DNA of 64,000 nucleotides from JAGKXB01 sp964498835. GTDB lineage: Bacteria > Pseudomonadota > Gammaproteobacteria > Burkholderiales > Burkholderiaceae_D. Positions 42,442 to 51,481 of this stretch are shown here, one piece after another. Where the stretch lies: positions 29,346 through 93,345 of the forward strand of contig CAZCIX010000002.1 of NCBI GenBank assembly GCA_964498835.1, in the 5' to 3' direction. The position numbers and the translations under genes are program-made. Position 1 is the stretch's first letter. Every line of letters begins with the position of its first letter. The notes under the pieces are model-generated. The model was not told the origin of the DNA. It saw only the letters and a list, made by a program, of their open reading frames with translations, and searched no databases.

Positions 42442-44885
42442 TTGGCGGCGTGTTTCCAGCGTGCGAATAAATCGTCTGGCAAGACTGGGTGGCTATAGAA
42501 ATACCCTTGCGCAAAATTACAGCCCTGTTTTAGTAGGAAGCCAGCTTGTTCCTGCGTTTCCACGCCTTCGGCAATCACTGTCAAGTTCAAACTTTTTCCT
42601 AGTTGAATAATCGCAATTGCAATTGCTTCATCATTAGGGTCGGTAGAAATATCTTTAATAAAAGATCGATCTATTTTTAAGGTTTGTACGGGTAATTGTT
42701 TTAAGTATGCCAACGATGAATAGCCAGTGCCAAAGTCATCAATTGCCAATCCAACACCAATCGCGTGCAAATCGTTAATGAAGGCGAAACCATCCGCATT
42801 ATTCATGATCACAGATTCTGTGACTTCTAATTGCAAACGCGATGGATCAAGACCGGTTTCTTGGAGAATTTCTGAGACAACATTAACAATGCTGCCGCGC
42901 TCAAACTGTTTGACGGATAAGTTGACGGCAATTTTCGGGACATATAACCCAACTTTTTGCCAACGTATCATTTGGCGGCAAGATTCCCACAAAACCCATT
43001 TGCCTAGTTGATTGATGTAGCCGGAATCTTCTGCTAGTGGAATAAATCTGATTGGTGGTACTAAACCTAATTCAGGGTGATTCCAACGCGCTAGCGCTTC
43101 AACGCCAATTAACTCACCAGATTCAATGTCGACTTGAGGTTGGAAATTCAAGAAGATTTCATTGTTATCAATCGAACGTCGTAACAAACTATCCAAACGA
43201 AGACGTTCTACGCTTTCACAAGCCATTTCAGGGGCGTAGAAGCGGTAAGCATTTCGTCCATGTGCTTTGGCTTGATACATGGCCACGTCGGCATTTCTGA
43301 TCAACATGTTGATATCGGTTCCATCGGTAGGACAGAGACTGATGCCGATGCTACAGGTTAGGAAAAGTTCATGGTTGGCCACTGTGAATGGTTGCTCAAA
43401 TACTGCCATGAGTTTTTCAGCCACCATGCCAGCGCCATATAAGCCGTCAATATCTTCCAGAATGATGATGAATTCGTCTCCACCAAGGCGGGCCAAAGTA
43501 TCACCATCGCGTATTGTTGCAGCCAGGGTATAGGCAATTTGTTTGAGTAGCTCATCACCAACATGATGACCTAGGGTGTCGTTAATGTTTTTAAAGCGAT
43601 CAAGATCAATAAATAACACGGCTAATTGTTGCTCGCTGCGGTGAAAGCGCGAAATTGCCTGCGCCAACCTGTCATTGAACAATAATCTGTTTGGCAAACC
43701 AGTCAATGGATCGTGATGTGCCAGATGATCAAGCTTATTTTGGGATTCTCTGATTAATGTGATATCGCTAAAAATGCCAACATAATGCGTGCATAAACCG
43801 GTGGTGTCGCGTACGGCGTTGATCGTTAGCCATGTCAAATAAGGTTCACCATTTTTGCGTTGATTCCAGATTTCGCCATGCCAAGAGCCGGTGGCCATCA
43901 ATTCTGACCACAATGTTTCATGAAACAGAGGATGTTGTCTGGCCGAATTGAGCATGGTCAACGTACGTCCAATCGCATCACTTTCAGAATAACCTGTAAT
44001 CGTAGAAAAAGCGGTATTGACCGTAATAATGTGGCCGCCTGCATCAGTGACAATGACACCATCACTAATATTGTCAAATACCTTAGTTGCTAGCCGCAAT
44101 TTTTCTTCCATTTGCTTGCGCTCGCTGATGTCGGTGATGAGGCCATCTATCCATTGCAGCGTGCCATCCGCATGGTATTGCGCCTGCCCATTTTCGTTGA
44201 CCCAGCGCTCACTACCATTCGCATGTTGAATGCGATATTCGATTTCATATGATTTATGCCCAGCAATTGCTTCTGCAATTTGTGTTTGGACACGTTCACG
44301 ATCGATTGGGTGCACAATGTTGTACCAGGCGTACCCACCTTTTTGTATGTTGGTAATGCTTTGATATCCGGAAATAGCTTCGATGGCGCTGTTAACAAAT
44401 TCTACTGTGTCATTTGGTTTGCAGCGAAAAACCGCACCTGAAATTTGTGTAGAGATAGTGCGGAAACGTTCTTCACGTTGAGCAATATCATCGAAAAATT
44501 CTTTGATTACCAGGCGCATTTGTTCAAGTTTTTCTCCTAAATGGCCTAGCTCATCTTGATGTAAAGCATCAAGTTGCGAATCGAAATTTCCACGTGCTAA
44601 TTGATCGGAAAATTCCATTAATTTATTTAAAGGGGCAATTAATCTCGAATTGATAAATAAAATGACGAACAACAGTACCACGCTTATTTGTGTAACTAGT
44701 ATCCACAAATAAGAGAGTTGTTTTTCGTAGAACGCTGTTGTTCCGCTTTCTTGTGGTTTGATTGATAAATAAACCACCATAAGCGCAGGGAGGATAATGG
44801 CACCAATAACTACCCGCAACAGAGCGCCATACATGGAGGACGATCTAAAAATGGATTGGAGTTTATTGTGTGCTTTTTTGAACAT
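42393..44885 (-). CDS. Membrane PAS-GGDEF-EAL cyclic-di-GMP protein
   Basis: An 830-residue signalling protein. Order of parts: two transmembrane helices (about 21-41 and 62-85) with only a short periplasmic loop between them, a HAMP-like segment (about 86-140), two PAS domains (about 140-260 and 265-385), GGDEF (site LGGDEF near residue 468) and EAL (EALARW near 595, DDFGTGYSSL later). Both catalytic motifs look intact, so it could both make and break c-di-GMP, or use one domain as a sensor. The short periplasmic loop suggests that sensing is through the PAS domains. A short palindrome lies 69 bases upstream. Confidence 0.92.
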   Translation of the reverse strand: MFKKAHNKLQSIFRSSSMYGALLRVVIGAIILPALMVVYLSIKPQESGTTAFYEKQLSYLWILVTQISVVLLFVILFINSRLIAPLNKLMEFSDQLARGNFDSQLDALHQDELGHLGEKLEQMRLVIKEFFDDIAQREERFRTISTQISGAVFRCKPNDTVEFVNSAIEAISGYQSITNIQKGGYAWYNIVHPIDRERVQTQIAEAIAGHKSYEIEYRIQHANGSERWVNENGQAQYHADGTLQWIDGLITDISERKQMEEKLRLATKVFDNISDGVIVTDAGGHIITVNTAFSTITGYSESDAIGRTLTMLNSARQHPLFHETLWSELMATGSWHGEIWNQRKNGEPYLTWLTINAVRDTTGLCTHYVGIFSDITLIRESQNKLDHLAHHDPLTGLPNRLLFNDRLAQAISRFHRSEQQLAVLFIDLDRFKNINDTLGHHVGDELLKQIAYTLAATIRDGDTLARLGGDEFIIILEDIDGLYGAGMVAEKLMAVFEQPFTVANHELFLTCSIGISLCPTDGTDINMLIRNADVAMYQAKAHGRNAYRFYAPEMACESVERLRLDSLLRRSIDNNEIFLNFQPQVDIESGELIGVEALARWNHPELGLVPPIRFIPLAEDSGYINQLGKWVLWESCRQMIRWQKVGLYVPKIAVNLSVKQFERGSIVNVVSEILQETGLDPSRLQLEVTESVIMNNADGFAFINDLHAIGVGLAIDDFGTGYSSLAYLKQLPVQTLKIDRSFIKDISTDPNDEAIAIAIIQLGKSLNLTVIAEGVETQEQAGFLLKQGCNFAQGYFYSHPVLPDDLFARWKHAANQDKSEPVFFNNARKL

Positions 44886-44953
44886 TCCAAATGAAGCGCA
44901 TCAAGCGCATTAAACATATTAGGCAGATTAAGCGGATCAAGCTAAAAAATTAA

Positions 44954-44971
44954 CATAATCTCACGATTATG
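44954..44971. promoter_or_regulatory. Short dyad upstream of the GGDEF-EAL gene
   Basis: CATAATC-tcac-GATTATG, a perfect 7-bp dyad 69 bases upstream of the start codon. The intergenic stretch 44886-45081 also carries loosely repeated GCGCAT/GCGGATCAAGC words. A regulator-binding site is possible; nothing shows which protein. Confidence 0.3.
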
Positions 44972-45081
44972 CATCAAACATTGTCTTAAGTCATTAAACG
45001 TAAAAGATTGATTCGATGATATGTCGATTTGATCGGGGTTAATTTGGATTGCTTTAAATTAACAGCATGTGACTCTGATTT

Positions 45082-45720
45082 TTAAAGAGGATCGAGGATG
45101 TGATGTGTGATGGCATATTGCACCATGTCACATATTGAATTCATGTTCATTTTCTGCAAAATACGCGTCTTGTGTGTGCTGACAGTCTTGACGCTTAAAT
45201 GCAAAAGTTCAGCAATATTTGTCAGAGTTTTGCCGCTAACAAGAAGTGAAAATACCTGAAATTCCCGATTGGATAGTAATTGATGCGGAAAGTCTTCATA
45301 TGAAGCTGAAAGATTGAGTGCTAATTGCTCTGCAACTTCCATGCTGATGTAAGGGCGACCAGATGCTACTCTTTTAATAGCAGTGACTAATTGTGCACCC
45401 GCGCTCTCTTTTGTTAGATATCCTTGGGCGCCAGCACGTATTGATCTCAATGCATATTGCTTTTCGTCATGCATGGTGAGGATGAGGATGGGTAGTTTTG
45501 GGGCTTCCTGTTTGATTTGCCGTATCAAATCTGTGCCGCTACGGCCAGGCATAGATAAATCTAATAGAAGTAGATCAAAGCCCTCTTTTCTGATTTTTGC
45601 TAGCGTTTCAAAACCATCCTTTGCCTCAGCAACTACTTTAATGTCTTCGATGTTATCTAATATGCGTTTTAAGCCTTCACGCATAATCGTGTGATCGTCA
45701 GCAATGAGGATGCGTATCAT
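45082..45720 (-). CDS. NarL/FixJ-family response regulator, orphan
   Basis: From the ATG at 45720 (MIRILIADDHTIMREGL) the product has 212 residues: receiver domain (Asp pair at the N-terminus, phospho-acceptor Asp in LLLLDLSMPG near 54, Thr in ILTMHDEK, Lys in YLTKESAG) and a LuxR-type HTH (about 145-205, LLSNREFQVFSLLVSGKTLTNIA region). The frame continues 56 codons upstream without a family match. No histidine kinase is adjacent; the c-di-GMP protein downstream is on the same strand but 197 bases away. Targets unknown. Confidence 0.93.
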   Translation of the reverse strand: MIRILIADDHTIMREGLKRILDNIEDIKVVAEAKDGFETLAKIRKEGFDLLLLDLSMPGRSGTDLIRQIKQEAPKLPILILTMHDEKQYALRSIRAGAQGYLTKESAGAQLVTAIKRVASGRPYISMEVAEQLALNLSASYEDFPHQLLSNREFQVFSLLVSGKTLTNIAELLHLSVKTVSTHKTRILQKMNMNSICDMVQYAITHHILDPL

Positions 45721-45888
45721 ATTATTTAATAACAAGTAGATGGATGGTTGTTGGGACTGGTGTATTGTGTTTGTTATTAATATTCGCCTTTTTATATTTT
45801 TGTTATCATTATTGCTAATAATATTGACAATGTAAATAGAGGAAGGTGATTCAATTGTGATTGAAGTATTTTCTTCTTTAGAAAACAA

Positions 45889-45924
45889 AAAACCCGTGTT
45901 CCAAAATTCCAGAACACGGGTTTT
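45889..45924 (-). terminator. Rho-independent terminator downstream of rne
   Basis: AAAACCCGTGTTC (45889-45901) and GAACACGGGTTTT (45912-45924) pair perfectly over a 10-base loop, with U-runs on both strands. It lies 57 bases past the rne stop codon and can work in both directions. Confidence 0.85.
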
Positions 45925-45981
45925 ATCAGAGCAAATACCAAAACTAAAAAATACTAGAAGGTGGCTTCGTAAATTGCCTTG

Positions 45982-48771
45982 TCATTCACGGTTTGTTGTA
46001 TTGACTTGAATAAGCGGTTCAGTGGATGGCTGAATCGCTGGTTTTCGTTGGCGTGGTACGCGAACAGGTGTCATTATGTTTTTTACTGCTTCTTGTGCTG
46101 CTATTAGTTTTTGTGGATCTGTTGTTGCCATAGTCAAGCCAGTGGCATTTAAGATGTTTGATAAATCAGGTAAAGGTGCATCAACTAGTGTATCTACCGT
46201 GTTCAGAACGCTTACTTTTTTTGCAACTTTCACTATTTCTGTTTCTGTTGTCTTTTCAATTTCTGGTCCATTAGTTGTCGTAATTGCGACAGTGTTTTCT
46301 ACAGCATTAACAGACTTAACCTTTGGTGAACTGGCTTCTGGTAAATCAGCCACGGCTATGACTTGCGTGAGTTGAGGGATGCTTGTTGGTGGTGTTTCAA
46401 TTGATGCGTTAACGGAAGTGTTAATTGGTGTCTCAATTGGCGCGACATCCACGATTTCAGCTGACTCCCCGGCTTCATGATTATCGCGATCACGGCGATT
46501 GCGATTGCGACCACCACGGCGGCGACGACGGCGTGGTTCCTCATTTTGTTCACTTCCTTCAATAGCTGGACCATTTGTGTTTGTCATGATTGGCAACACA
46601 TCTGCGTTGTTGTTTTCCACCATTATTTGCATTGCTGAATGACGATCTAAAGCCGTATTTGCTGTATTCATCGTATTTTGGCGATTGCTTTTGGGGATTG
46701 CACCACCGTTTTCTTCGCTTGCTATAGATGTTGTTGGTGTTGTGACATCTTTGCGTTTGCTTTCATGCGGTTCACGTACAGCTTGTGGTGGGCGAGCTTG
46801 ACGTGGTTGGCGCGATTGTGCTGGCTTTGCTTCTGTGACTGGCGAATGCAAATTCACATTGTTTGGAGGAATTGATGCTGGCTTGCTTGTTTCTTTTTGA
46901 GTAGCGGTAAGTGTGGATTCCTTATTTTCTCTTTCGCGTCCTTTGTGATTGTTTCGATTGCGTCCACGTTGTCCGCGACTATTCCGATCATGATTGCTTT
47001 GATGTTTGTTTGACGACGTTGTCGTGGTTGTGGGTTGCTTGCGTAAGAAAGCAATAATTTTGTTGATTTGGTTAAAAATGCTTTTCGCTGATGACTGCAC
47101 AAGAGCTGATATGTTTGTAGTTGTTCTATCTGTTCCTATGCGTGTGCGATCTACTATGGGAGCGTGTTCTGGTGTAATACTTTTTACCATTGCTTCTTGG
47201 CGTGGTTTTTTTATTTCTTCTTGTTTATTTTTGTTGTAAGCAATGTCGGTCTCAGCTTCTTCTGCCATGGTGTAACTGGCAATATGCTCTTCCAGACGTG
47301 GGTCATCGTGTTTGATGCGTTCCAGCTTGTAATGCGGAGTTTCCAAGTGTTTATTTGGAATCAAAATGACGGTGACGCGGTGACGAGTTTCAATTTTGAG
47401 AACTTCGCTGCGTTTTTCATTCAGCAAAAATGCAGCTACATCGACTGGTACCTGAACGTGCAAAGTAGCCGAATTTTCTTTCATTGCTTCTTCTTGAATG
47501 ATGCGTAAGACTTGCAATGCGGATGATTCCGTATCACGAATATGTCCTGTTCCACTGCAACGTGGGCAAGTCACATGACTGCCTTCAGACAAGGATGGAC
47601 GCAAGCGTTGGCGCGATAATTCCATTAAACCAAAGCGGGAGATTTTGCCCATTTGGACGCGCGCACGGTCGAAGTGCAAGGCGTCTTTCAGACGTGTTTC
47701 GACTTCGCGTTGATTTCGGTTATTTTCCATATCGATGAAGTCAATCACGATCAAACCGCCCAAATCGCGCAGGCGTAATTGACGTGCAACTTCTTCCGCT
47801 GCTTCACAGTTGGTATTGAAAGCAGTGGTTTCAATGTCGGAGCCACGTGTAGCCCGTGCGGAGTTGACGTCGATCGATACCAGTGCTTCTGTATGGTCGA
47901 TGACGATAGCGCCACCTGAGGGCAGAGGAACCGTACGTGAGTACGCGGTTTCGATTTGATGCTCAATTTGAAAACGCGAAAACAGAGGCACGTCGTCGCT
48001 GTAGCGTTTGACGCGGTGCACCATGTCTGGCATGACGTGACTCATGAACTGATGAGCTTGTTCGTAAATATTATCGGTATCGATCAAAATCTCGCCGATA
48101 TCTGGTTGGAAATAGTCACGAATAGCGCGAATGACCAGCGAAGATTCTTGATAAATCAAGAAAGCACCTGTGGCTGATTTGCCGGCACCTTCAATAGCAC
48201 GCCACAGTTGCATCAAGTAATTCAAATCCCATTGCAACTCATCGACATTGCGACCAATGCCAGCAGTGCGCGCAATCACTGACATGCCGGATGGCAAGTC
48301 GAGTTTGTCCATGGTTTCGCGTAATTCTTGGCGCTCTTCGCCTTCGACACGGCGTGATACGCCACCGCCACGTGGGTTATTTGGCATCAAAACCAGATAA
48401 CGACCTGCCAGGGAAATGAAAGAAGTTAATGCTGCGCCTTTGTTACCGCGCTCTTCTTTTTCCACCTGGACCATGATTTCTTGTCCTTCGCGTAACGCTT
48501 CTTTGATAGACGTGTTACGGACATCAATACCTTCTTTGAAGTAGGTTCGTGCTACTTCTTTAAATGGTAAGAAGCCATGGCGCTCTTCGCCGTAGTTGAC
48601 GAAACAAGCCTCTAGCGAAGGTTCAATACGGGTGATGATACCTTTGTAGATATTGGATTTGCGTTGTTCACGTCCTGCGGTTTCGATATCAATATCGATG
48701 AGTTTTTGTCCATCGACGATGGCTACGCGCAATTCTTCTTGCTGCGTAGCGTTAAATAACATGCGTTTCAT
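45982..48771 (-). CDS. rne: Ribonuclease E
   Basis: Endoribonuclease central to mRNA decay and rRNA/tRNA processing, and scaffold of the degradosome. The 929-residue product has an S1 domain (about 36-120), the 5' sensor and DNase I-like catalytic core with SIDVNSARATRG near 303 and IDFIDMENNRNQ near 346 (the two catalytic Asp), and the Zn-link CPRCSGTGH near 405. Beyond about 520 it is low-complexity, rich in Arg, Asn and Thr, with an RRRRRRGGRNRNRR patch, as expected of a disordered RNA/protein-binding tail. Starts at MKRMLFNATQQEELRVA, the universal start. The 5' region is long (see 48772). Confidence 0.96.
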   Translation of the reverse strand: MKRMLFNATQQEELRVAIVDGQKLIDIDIETAGREQRKSNIYKGIITRIEPSLEACFVNYGEERHGFLPFKEVARTYFKEGIDVRNTSIKEALREGQEIMVQVEKEERGNKGAALTSFISLAGRYLVLMPNNPRGGGVSRRVEGEERQELRETMDKLDLPSGMSVIARTAGIGRNVDELQWDLNYLMQLWRAIEGAGKSATGAFLIYQESSLVIRAIRDYFQPDIGEILIDTDNIYEQAHQFMSHVMPDMVHRVKRYSDDVPLFSRFQIEHQIETAYSRTVPLPSGGAIVIDHTEALVSIDVNSARATRGSDIETTAFNTNCEAAEEVARQLRLRDLGGLIVIDFIDMENNRNQREVETRLKDALHFDRARVQMGKISRFGLMELSRQRLRPSLSEGSHVTCPRCSGTGHIRDTESSALQVLRIIQEEAMKENSATLHVQVPVDVAAFLLNEKRSEVLKIETRHRVTVILIPNKHLETPHYKLERIKHDDPRLEEHIASYTMAEEAETDIAYNKNKQEEIKKPRQEAMVKSITPEHAPIVDRTRIGTDRTTTNISALVQSSAKSIFNQINKIIAFLRKQPTTTTTSSNKHQSNHDRNSRGQRGRNRNNHKGRERENKESTLTATQKETSKPASIPPNNVNLHSPVTEAKPAQSRQPRQARPPQAVREPHESKRKDVTTPTTSIASEENGGAIPKSNRQNTMNTANTALDRHSAMQIMVENNNADVLPIMTNTNGPAIEGSEQNEEPRRRRRRGGRNRNRRDRDNHEAGESAEIVDVAPIETPINTSVNASIETPPTSIPQLTQVIAVADLPEASSPKVKSVNAVENTVAITTTNGPEIEKTTETEIVKVAKKVSVLNTVDTLVDAPLPDLSNILNATGLTMATTDPQKLIAAQEAVKNIMTPVRVPRQRKPAIQPSTEPLIQVNTTNRE

Positions 48772-49103
48772 TGTCTTTTACTCCGTGCCTTGTATGGCAT
48801 TTCATGCTGCTTGTTTGTTATAAGCAGCAAAAATAATCGGATGTATGTGAGGATGAAATAATTGGCGGAAGAGGATTACTTCAAAGTGTCAAATTAAGCG
48901 TCAGTAATATTGAGGTGCGGCATAGTCAGTCGTAATCTGCATGTGCGCATGCGCGCGATGCTATAAAAAAACGGAGCAAGAAGCCAAGCACTGTGTGAAA
49001 ACACTATGCGAACAATTGGGCAAAATGACTAGATTCAACGACATACGTTTTAACAACACCTGAAAACACCTGCAATATCTTGAGCACTTCAAATACTTTT
49101 TAA
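48772..49103 (-). promoter_or_regulatory. Probable long 5' leader and promoter region of rne
   Basis: No credible gene lies between rne and rluC. On the rne strand this stretch includes a hairpin (TGCTGCTT and AAGCAGCA at 48808-48832), 37 bases upstream of the start codon, and a GCGCATGCGC palindrome near 48943. In E. coli a roughly 360-base rne leader mediates autoregulation by RNase E; a similar role here is inferred from position only. Confidence 0.4.
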
Positions 49104-49130
49104 TTGGTAAATTAGCAACAACCGTATAAT
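49104..49130 (+). promoter_or_regulatory. Sigma-70-like promoter for rluC
   Basis: A perfect TATAAT (49125-49130) with TTGGTA (49104-49109) 15 bases upstream, directed to rluC. Spacing is shorter than the preferred 17, so it is a moderate candidate. An AGAGGA sequence near 49266 may be the rluC Shine-Dalgarno element, just before the gap. Confidence 0.4.
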
Positions 49131-49286
49131 TTGCTATTACCTAGTTACCTGTGGCGAGCATCTATGTTGGCTTGCTCGTCACGCTTATCCTTATGATCCA
49201 AATATTTTATCCAGCGTCTTTGCGCGTTATCCGATTACAACAACGGTGCAACCTGGGTTCGCGTAAAGAGGATACATACACATCTT

Positions 49287-49386
49287 NNNNNNNNNNNNNN
49301 NNNNNNNNNNNNNNNNNNNNNNNNNNNNNNNNNNNNNNNNNNNNNNNNNNNNNNNNNNNNNNNNNNNNNNNNNNNNNNNNNNNNNN
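49287..49386. other. Assembly gap of 100 N
   Basis: Placeholder gap interrupting the start of rluC. Unlike the first gap, the flanks share no overlap longer than a few bases, so real sequence is missing and its length is unknown. Confidence 0.97.
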
Positions 49387-50322
49387 AAAGAGTTAGATAG
49401 ATTTTCCGTTCAGTTCGCCACTATTTCTGATGAAGAAGCTGGTCAGCGTATTGATAATTATCTATTACGCGTTTGCAAGGGTGTGCCGAAAAGTCATGTG
49501 TATCGTGTCTTACGTTCCGGTGAGGTCCGTGTCAACAAAGGGCGTATCGATCAAACCTATCGTCTTGAATTGGGTGATGTGGTGCGTATTCCGCCAATGC
49601 GCATGGCTGAAAAATCTACATCGTCCGTGCCTGGCATGGAATTCAATATTCTATTCGAAGATGCGTATTTGCTAGTCATAGACAAGCCTGCTGGTGTTGC
49701 TGTGCATGGTGGCTCTGGCGTTAGCTATGGCGTGATTGAGCAATTGCGGGCAGCACGACCTGATGCCAAATTTCTTGAATTAGTGCACCGTTTGGATAGA
49801 GAAACTTCTGGCATTTTGTTACTGGCGAAGAAACGTTCGGCGTTGGTTAATTTGCATGAGCAAATTCGGACTTCTTCGATTGATAAGCGTTATTTGGTGT
49901 TAGTGCATGGTGATTGGAGTAATCAGCGTCAGCATATTAAATTGCCCCTTTTTAAATTTACAACGCCAGATGGAGAGCGCCGGGTAAGAGTGCAGGCAGA
50001 TGGTTTAGCATCGCATACAGTATTTAATTTGCTGCACAAATATCAGCATTTTGCCTTGTTGGAAGCAGAGTTGAAGACTGGTCGCACGCATCAAATCAGA
50101 GTGCACTTATCTGCGAGTGGATTTGCGATTGCTGGTGATGATAAATATGGTGATTTCGCTTTGAATCGTTTGCTACAAAAGACAGATAGCCCACATGGCA
50201 TTTTAAAACGTATGTTTTTGCATGCGCATCAAATCACTTTTATTCATCCAGAAAGTGGCAAACCGATCATGCTTAAAGCGCCTTTGGCGGGTGAATGTGC
50301 GAAGTTTCTAAAAAATTTATAA
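49387..50322 (+). CDS. rluC: 23S rRNA pseudouridine synthase RluC, start lost in gap
   Basis: Makes pseudouridine at 955, 2504 and 2580 of 23S rRNA (E. coli numbering). The frame is open from the gap edge: KELDRFSVQFATISDEEAGQ precedes the internal GTG at 49483 and is clearly the N-terminal S4 domain start, so the real start is in or before the gap. Visible 311 residues: S4 domain (about 10-75), VIDKPAGVAVHGGSGV, the catalytic Asp in HRLDRETSGILLLAKK near 137, and KTGRTHQIRVHL near 230. Divergent from rne, as in many proteobacteria; 22 bases before the HAD gene. Confidence 0.94.
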   Translation, partial: KELDRFSVQFATISDEEAGQRIDNYLLRVCKGVPKSHVYRVLRSGEVRVNKGRIDQTYRLELGDVVRIPPMRMAEKSTSSVPGMEFNILFEDAYLLVIDKPAGVAVHGGSGVSYGVIEQLRAARPDAKFLELVHRLDRETSGILLLAKKRSALVNLHEQIRTSSIDKRYLVLVHGDWSNQRQHIKLPLFKFTTPDGERRVRVQADGLASHTVFNLLHKYQHFALLEAELKTGRTHQIRVHLSASGFAIAGDDKYGDFALNRLLQKTDSPHGILKRMFLHAHQITFIHPESGKPIMLKAPLAGECAKFLKNL

Positions 50323-50344
50323 AAATTATTGAACATTTGTAATT

Positions 50345-51004
50345 ATGGCAAAAAGGCAGTTTGATTTAATCGTATTTGATTGGGATGGCACTTTGCTTAA
50401 CAGTACGGCCACGATTGTGAAGTGCATTCAGGCATCAGCTCAAGATTTGGGTTTGCCTATTCCCGATGCATCCCTTGCTTCCCATGTAATAGGATTGAGT
50501 TTGCAGGAAGCCATGCAGCGTGCCGTGCCTGAGTTGGAAGAAAAAGATTATGCCCATATGGTTGCGCGTTATCGCGTGCATTATTTGAGCCGTGATCATG
50601 AGTTGAGTTTGTTTGATGGCGTGCTGGAAATGTTGCGTGAGCTATCGCAACAAGGTTATTTCCTTGCTGTCGCGACTGGGAAAAATCGGGCTGGCTTGAA
50701 TCGTTCGTTGGAGGCAACGGGTTTGTTGCCTCTATTTGATGCAAGTCGTTGCGCGGATGAGACTTTCTCTAAACCGCATCCTGCGATGTTGCAAGAGTTG
50801 ACGCGTGAGTTGGGACAAGAAATCAGTCGCACGGTGATGGTTGGTGATACCACACATGATTTGCAGATGGCAGCAAATGCTGGTGCGGCGGGAATTGCAG
50901 TGCAATATGGTGCACATCCAGAACATGAATTGTTGGCGATGCAACCTTTATATACAGCTTCGTCTGTGCCGCAATTGCATCAATGGTTGAATGAAAATGC
51001 GTAA
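50345..51004 (+). CDS. HAD-family phosphatase (phosphoglycolate phosphatase-like)
   Basis: A 219-residue HAD hydrolase. Motif I DWDGTLLNS near residue 11 holds the nucleophile Asp, motif II ATGKN near 108, and motif III/IV KPHP then VGDTTHDLQMAANAG near 163. The helical cap between about 18 and 85 is type C1, as in Gph. In Burkholderiales the rluC-HAD-Rieske-sppA order is usual. The substrate is likely a small phosphate ester; phosphoglycolate is plausible but not shown. Confidence 0.9.
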   Translation: MAKRQFDLIVFDWDGTLLNSTATIVKCIQASAQDLGLPIPDASLASHVIGLSLQEAMQRAVPELEEKDYAHMVARYRVHYLSRDHELSLFDGVLEMLRELSQQGYFLAVATGKNRAGLNRSLEATGLLPLFDASRCADETFSKPHPAMLQELTRELGQEISRTVMVGDTTHDLQMAANAGAAGIAVQYGAHPEHELLAMQPLYTASSVPQLHQWLNENA

Positions 51005-51016
51005 TGAATATTAAGC

Positions 51017-51394
51017 ATGAATGATATTGTTATTTGTGCATCAAACGCACTGAAAGAGGGTGGTAAAGGGGTACGTTTTACACTAACTGCCGATGCCAAG
51101 GGTAATACCGGTCACAATGTTGGTTTTGTTGTGCGCTACGATGGCAAGGTTTATGCCTATTTGAACCGCTGTGCGCATGTGCCGATAGAACTCGATTGGA
51201 TAGAAGGTGAGTTTTTTGATTCCAGCGGTTTGTATTTAATGTGCGCGACGCATGGTGCAATTTATGAGCCAGAAACTGGCTATTGCGTAGGTGGTCCTTG
51301 TCGAGGTCAGCGTTTGCAAGCGATTTCAGTCATTGAGAAAGATCATTTTGTGTATTGGCAAACAGGAAATGATCTTAATATTGTCAGTGCTTAA
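51017..51394 (+). CDS. Rieske [2Fe-2S] protein
   Basis: A 125-residue soluble protein with the Rieske ligands CAH (near residue 52) and CATH (near 76), followed by GAIYEPETGYCVGGPCRG. It lacks membrane anchor and oxygenase domain, so it is a ferredoxin-like electron carrier, as in the small Rieske proteins next to sppA in related genomes. Its partner is unknown. Twelve bases after the HAD gene stop; likely co-transcribed. Confidence 0.9.
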   Translation: MNDIVICASNALKEGGKGVRFTLTADAKGNTGHNVGFVVRYDGKVYAYLNRCAHVPIELDWIEGEFFDSSGLYLMCATHGAIYEPETGYCVGGPCRGQRLQAISVIEKDHFVYWQTGNDLNIVSA

Positions 51395-51481
51395 TATTTA
51401 ATACATTGAATATTGAATAAATCTAAATATCAGTAACAACATCAACAACATAATTGAATTACAACCTTTATAAGCAAAATT

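Noticed and set aside
49151..49396. Open frame running through the N gap.
   Set aside because: It has no good start, runs through unknown bases, and is not in the rluC frame evidence; it cannot be supported as a gene.
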